Shown here: piece by piece, positions 6,944 to 7,725 of the stretch
How the letters are laid out: each line of letters opens with the position of its first letter
How positions within the stretch are numbered: position 1 is the stretch's first letter
From: SIG603 sp964369225
Lineage (GTDB): Bacteria > Bacillota > Clostridia > Oscillospirales > Acutalibacteraceae
NCBI GenBank assembly: GCA_964369225.1
Contig: CAYJER010000065.1
Span: forward strand, 1 to 7,725
Direction of reading: 5' to 3'
DNA: 7,725 nt
Notes under the pieces: model-generated
Database searches by the model: none
Told to the model about the DNA's origin: nothing
The model's input: the letters and a program-made list of their open reading frames with translations, nothing else
Program-made: the position numbers and the translations under genes

Positions 6944-7725
6944 TCACATTGCAACTGTAATAGTTTTTTCAATTTTCATTGTTTCCACAATCTCAATCCT
7001 TTGCTCTTCCACAACTTTCTCATCCCTAAACGCTTCTAAAGTCTTAGGCTTCCACTCGGAAACATAAGTCGTGTCTTCCTGCATGCGTTTGAGTTCACGA
7101 AGGACAGCACCGTGGTTTTCACGAGTGAGTTTAAGTTCATCGTCTTGAGCGAAGCCTTTGGATATTTCTTCTTTGATATTTTTGATTTCCTCTTTTTCCC
7201 TTTGGTAGGTGAATTTTTCATGTGCAAGCTTGGTATCGAAGTTTTTCTCCAAGTAGTTATCCATACGCTGAAAAAGCCCCATAATGCTTAGTTTATCATC
7301 GCAAGCGTAGACCAAGTTATCCGCAAAGAACTCCGCTCCTTTATCGTTACCGAGGACAAAGCGAAAGCCGTCTTTTCCACCTGTAGGTGTAAACCTCACT
7401 GTCACGTCAAAGCCCCGATAATTGCCAAAGTCAACCTTTTTATTACGGTACATCATCGCCTCTTTGGCGCTTTCCACAAAACGACTTTTCAGTTCTTCTT
7501 CATCGTTGCTTGTCAATCGTCGCACCCCATCCACGATAAGTTCTACTTTGACTTTTTCCTTGCCGTCATCAAGGGTTTTTCGGGTATTTTTATCCCGAAG
7601 CTGAGTATTTTCAAGGTAGGATTTTTCGGCCTCTTGCATGCGATCGTCAGCACCTTGCAAGTATTTGAGCCTGTCTTCAAGTCTGTGTTTTGAGCGATTA
7701 TGTTGTGCAAAAAGGGCTTCAAGCT
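6944..7725 (-). CDS. C-terminus of a large mobile-element SNF2 helicase/N6-DNA-methylase protein (5' part outside window)
   Basis: The - strand frame is open to the right edge and ends at TGA 6944-6946, giving the last 259 residues of a longer protein; an internal TTG at 7658-7660 is not the real start. The segment begins with a charged helical stretch (HNRSKHRLEDRLKYLQ) and continues to NYRGFDVTVRF (visible residues about 101-111) and a GLFQRMDNYLEKNF segment. A long coiled coil follows, with KGFAQDDELKLTRENHG and a LRELKRMQ end. This order matches the tail of the very large SNF2-helicase/N6-methylase (LtrC-like) proteins of conjugative elements, where YKGFD and a DNALE-like segment precede coiled coils and a PFPQEEEL-like stretch. 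Those proteins are thought to modify or protect transferred DNA. None of the catalytic motifs fall in this window, so identification rests on the tail only. By eye, GC is clearly higher than in the + strand genes. The gene converges on the island and has its own terminator. Confidence 0.6.
   Translation of the reverse strand, partial: LEALFAQHNRSKHRLEDRLKYLQGADDRMQEAEKSYLENTQLRDKNTRKTLDDGKEKVKVELIVDGVRRLTSNDEEELKSRFVESAKEAMMYRNKKVDFGNYRGFDVTVRFTPTGGKDGFRFVLGNDKGAEFFADNLVYACDDKLSIMGLFQRMDNYLEKNFDTKLAHEKFTYQREKEEIKNIKEEISKGFAQDDELKLTRENHGAVLRELKRMQEDTTYVSEWKPKTLEAFRDEKVVEEQRIEIVETMKIEKTITVAM

Overview
The window reads as a defence-type island carried on, or pressed against, a mobile element. 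The host is probably a Gram-negative bacterium. A low-GC gammaproteobacterium would fit the low-GC genes and the style of the transposase relic, but no rRNA, tRNA or housekeeping gene is present to settle this, so the taxonomy is a weak inference.

Layout on the + strand. Positions 1-1380 hold the 3' end of a type III restriction endonuclease (Res) gene, cut by the left edge, with its PD-(D/E)xK nuclease site visible. After 92 nt, in the same direction, comes a 1366-codon gene (1473-5573). It encodes an alpha/beta-hydrolase (lipase/esterase-like, intact Ser-Asp-His triad) fused to a STAND-type P-loop NTPase and a roughly 900-residue helical C-terminal region. This is the effector-switch-sensor layout of Avs/NLR-like antiphage proteins and is the most interesting object here. 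A 341-nt gap (5574-5914) follows. It has two imperfect 25-nt tandem repeats resembling the internal repeats at IS21-type ends, an AT palindrome and a possible operator-like ATATC/GATAT element. Next is a 260-aa single-pass membrane protein (5915-6697), possibly DUF4760-like, with a cysteine cluster. A 34-codon relic of an IS481-like transposase N-terminus (6682-6786) overlaps its last codons.

On the - strand, entering from the right edge and ending at 6944, is the C-terminus of what looks like the giant SNF2-helicase/N6-DNA-methylase protein of conjugative elements. A strong intrinsic terminator sits just beyond its stop codon. This gene is visibly richer in GC (roughly mid-40s % by eye) than the defence genes (low 30s %), so the two parts have different histories.

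How they may work together (inference): Res destroys unmodified incoming DNA. The STAND protein would act as a second layer, oligomerising when its C-terminal region detects a phage product and turning on the hydrolase to damage membrane lipid or another ester. The membrane protein may be an accessory or an unrelated cargo gene. The IS relics at both ends of the membrane-protein gene indicate that it entered, or was reshuffled, through transposition.
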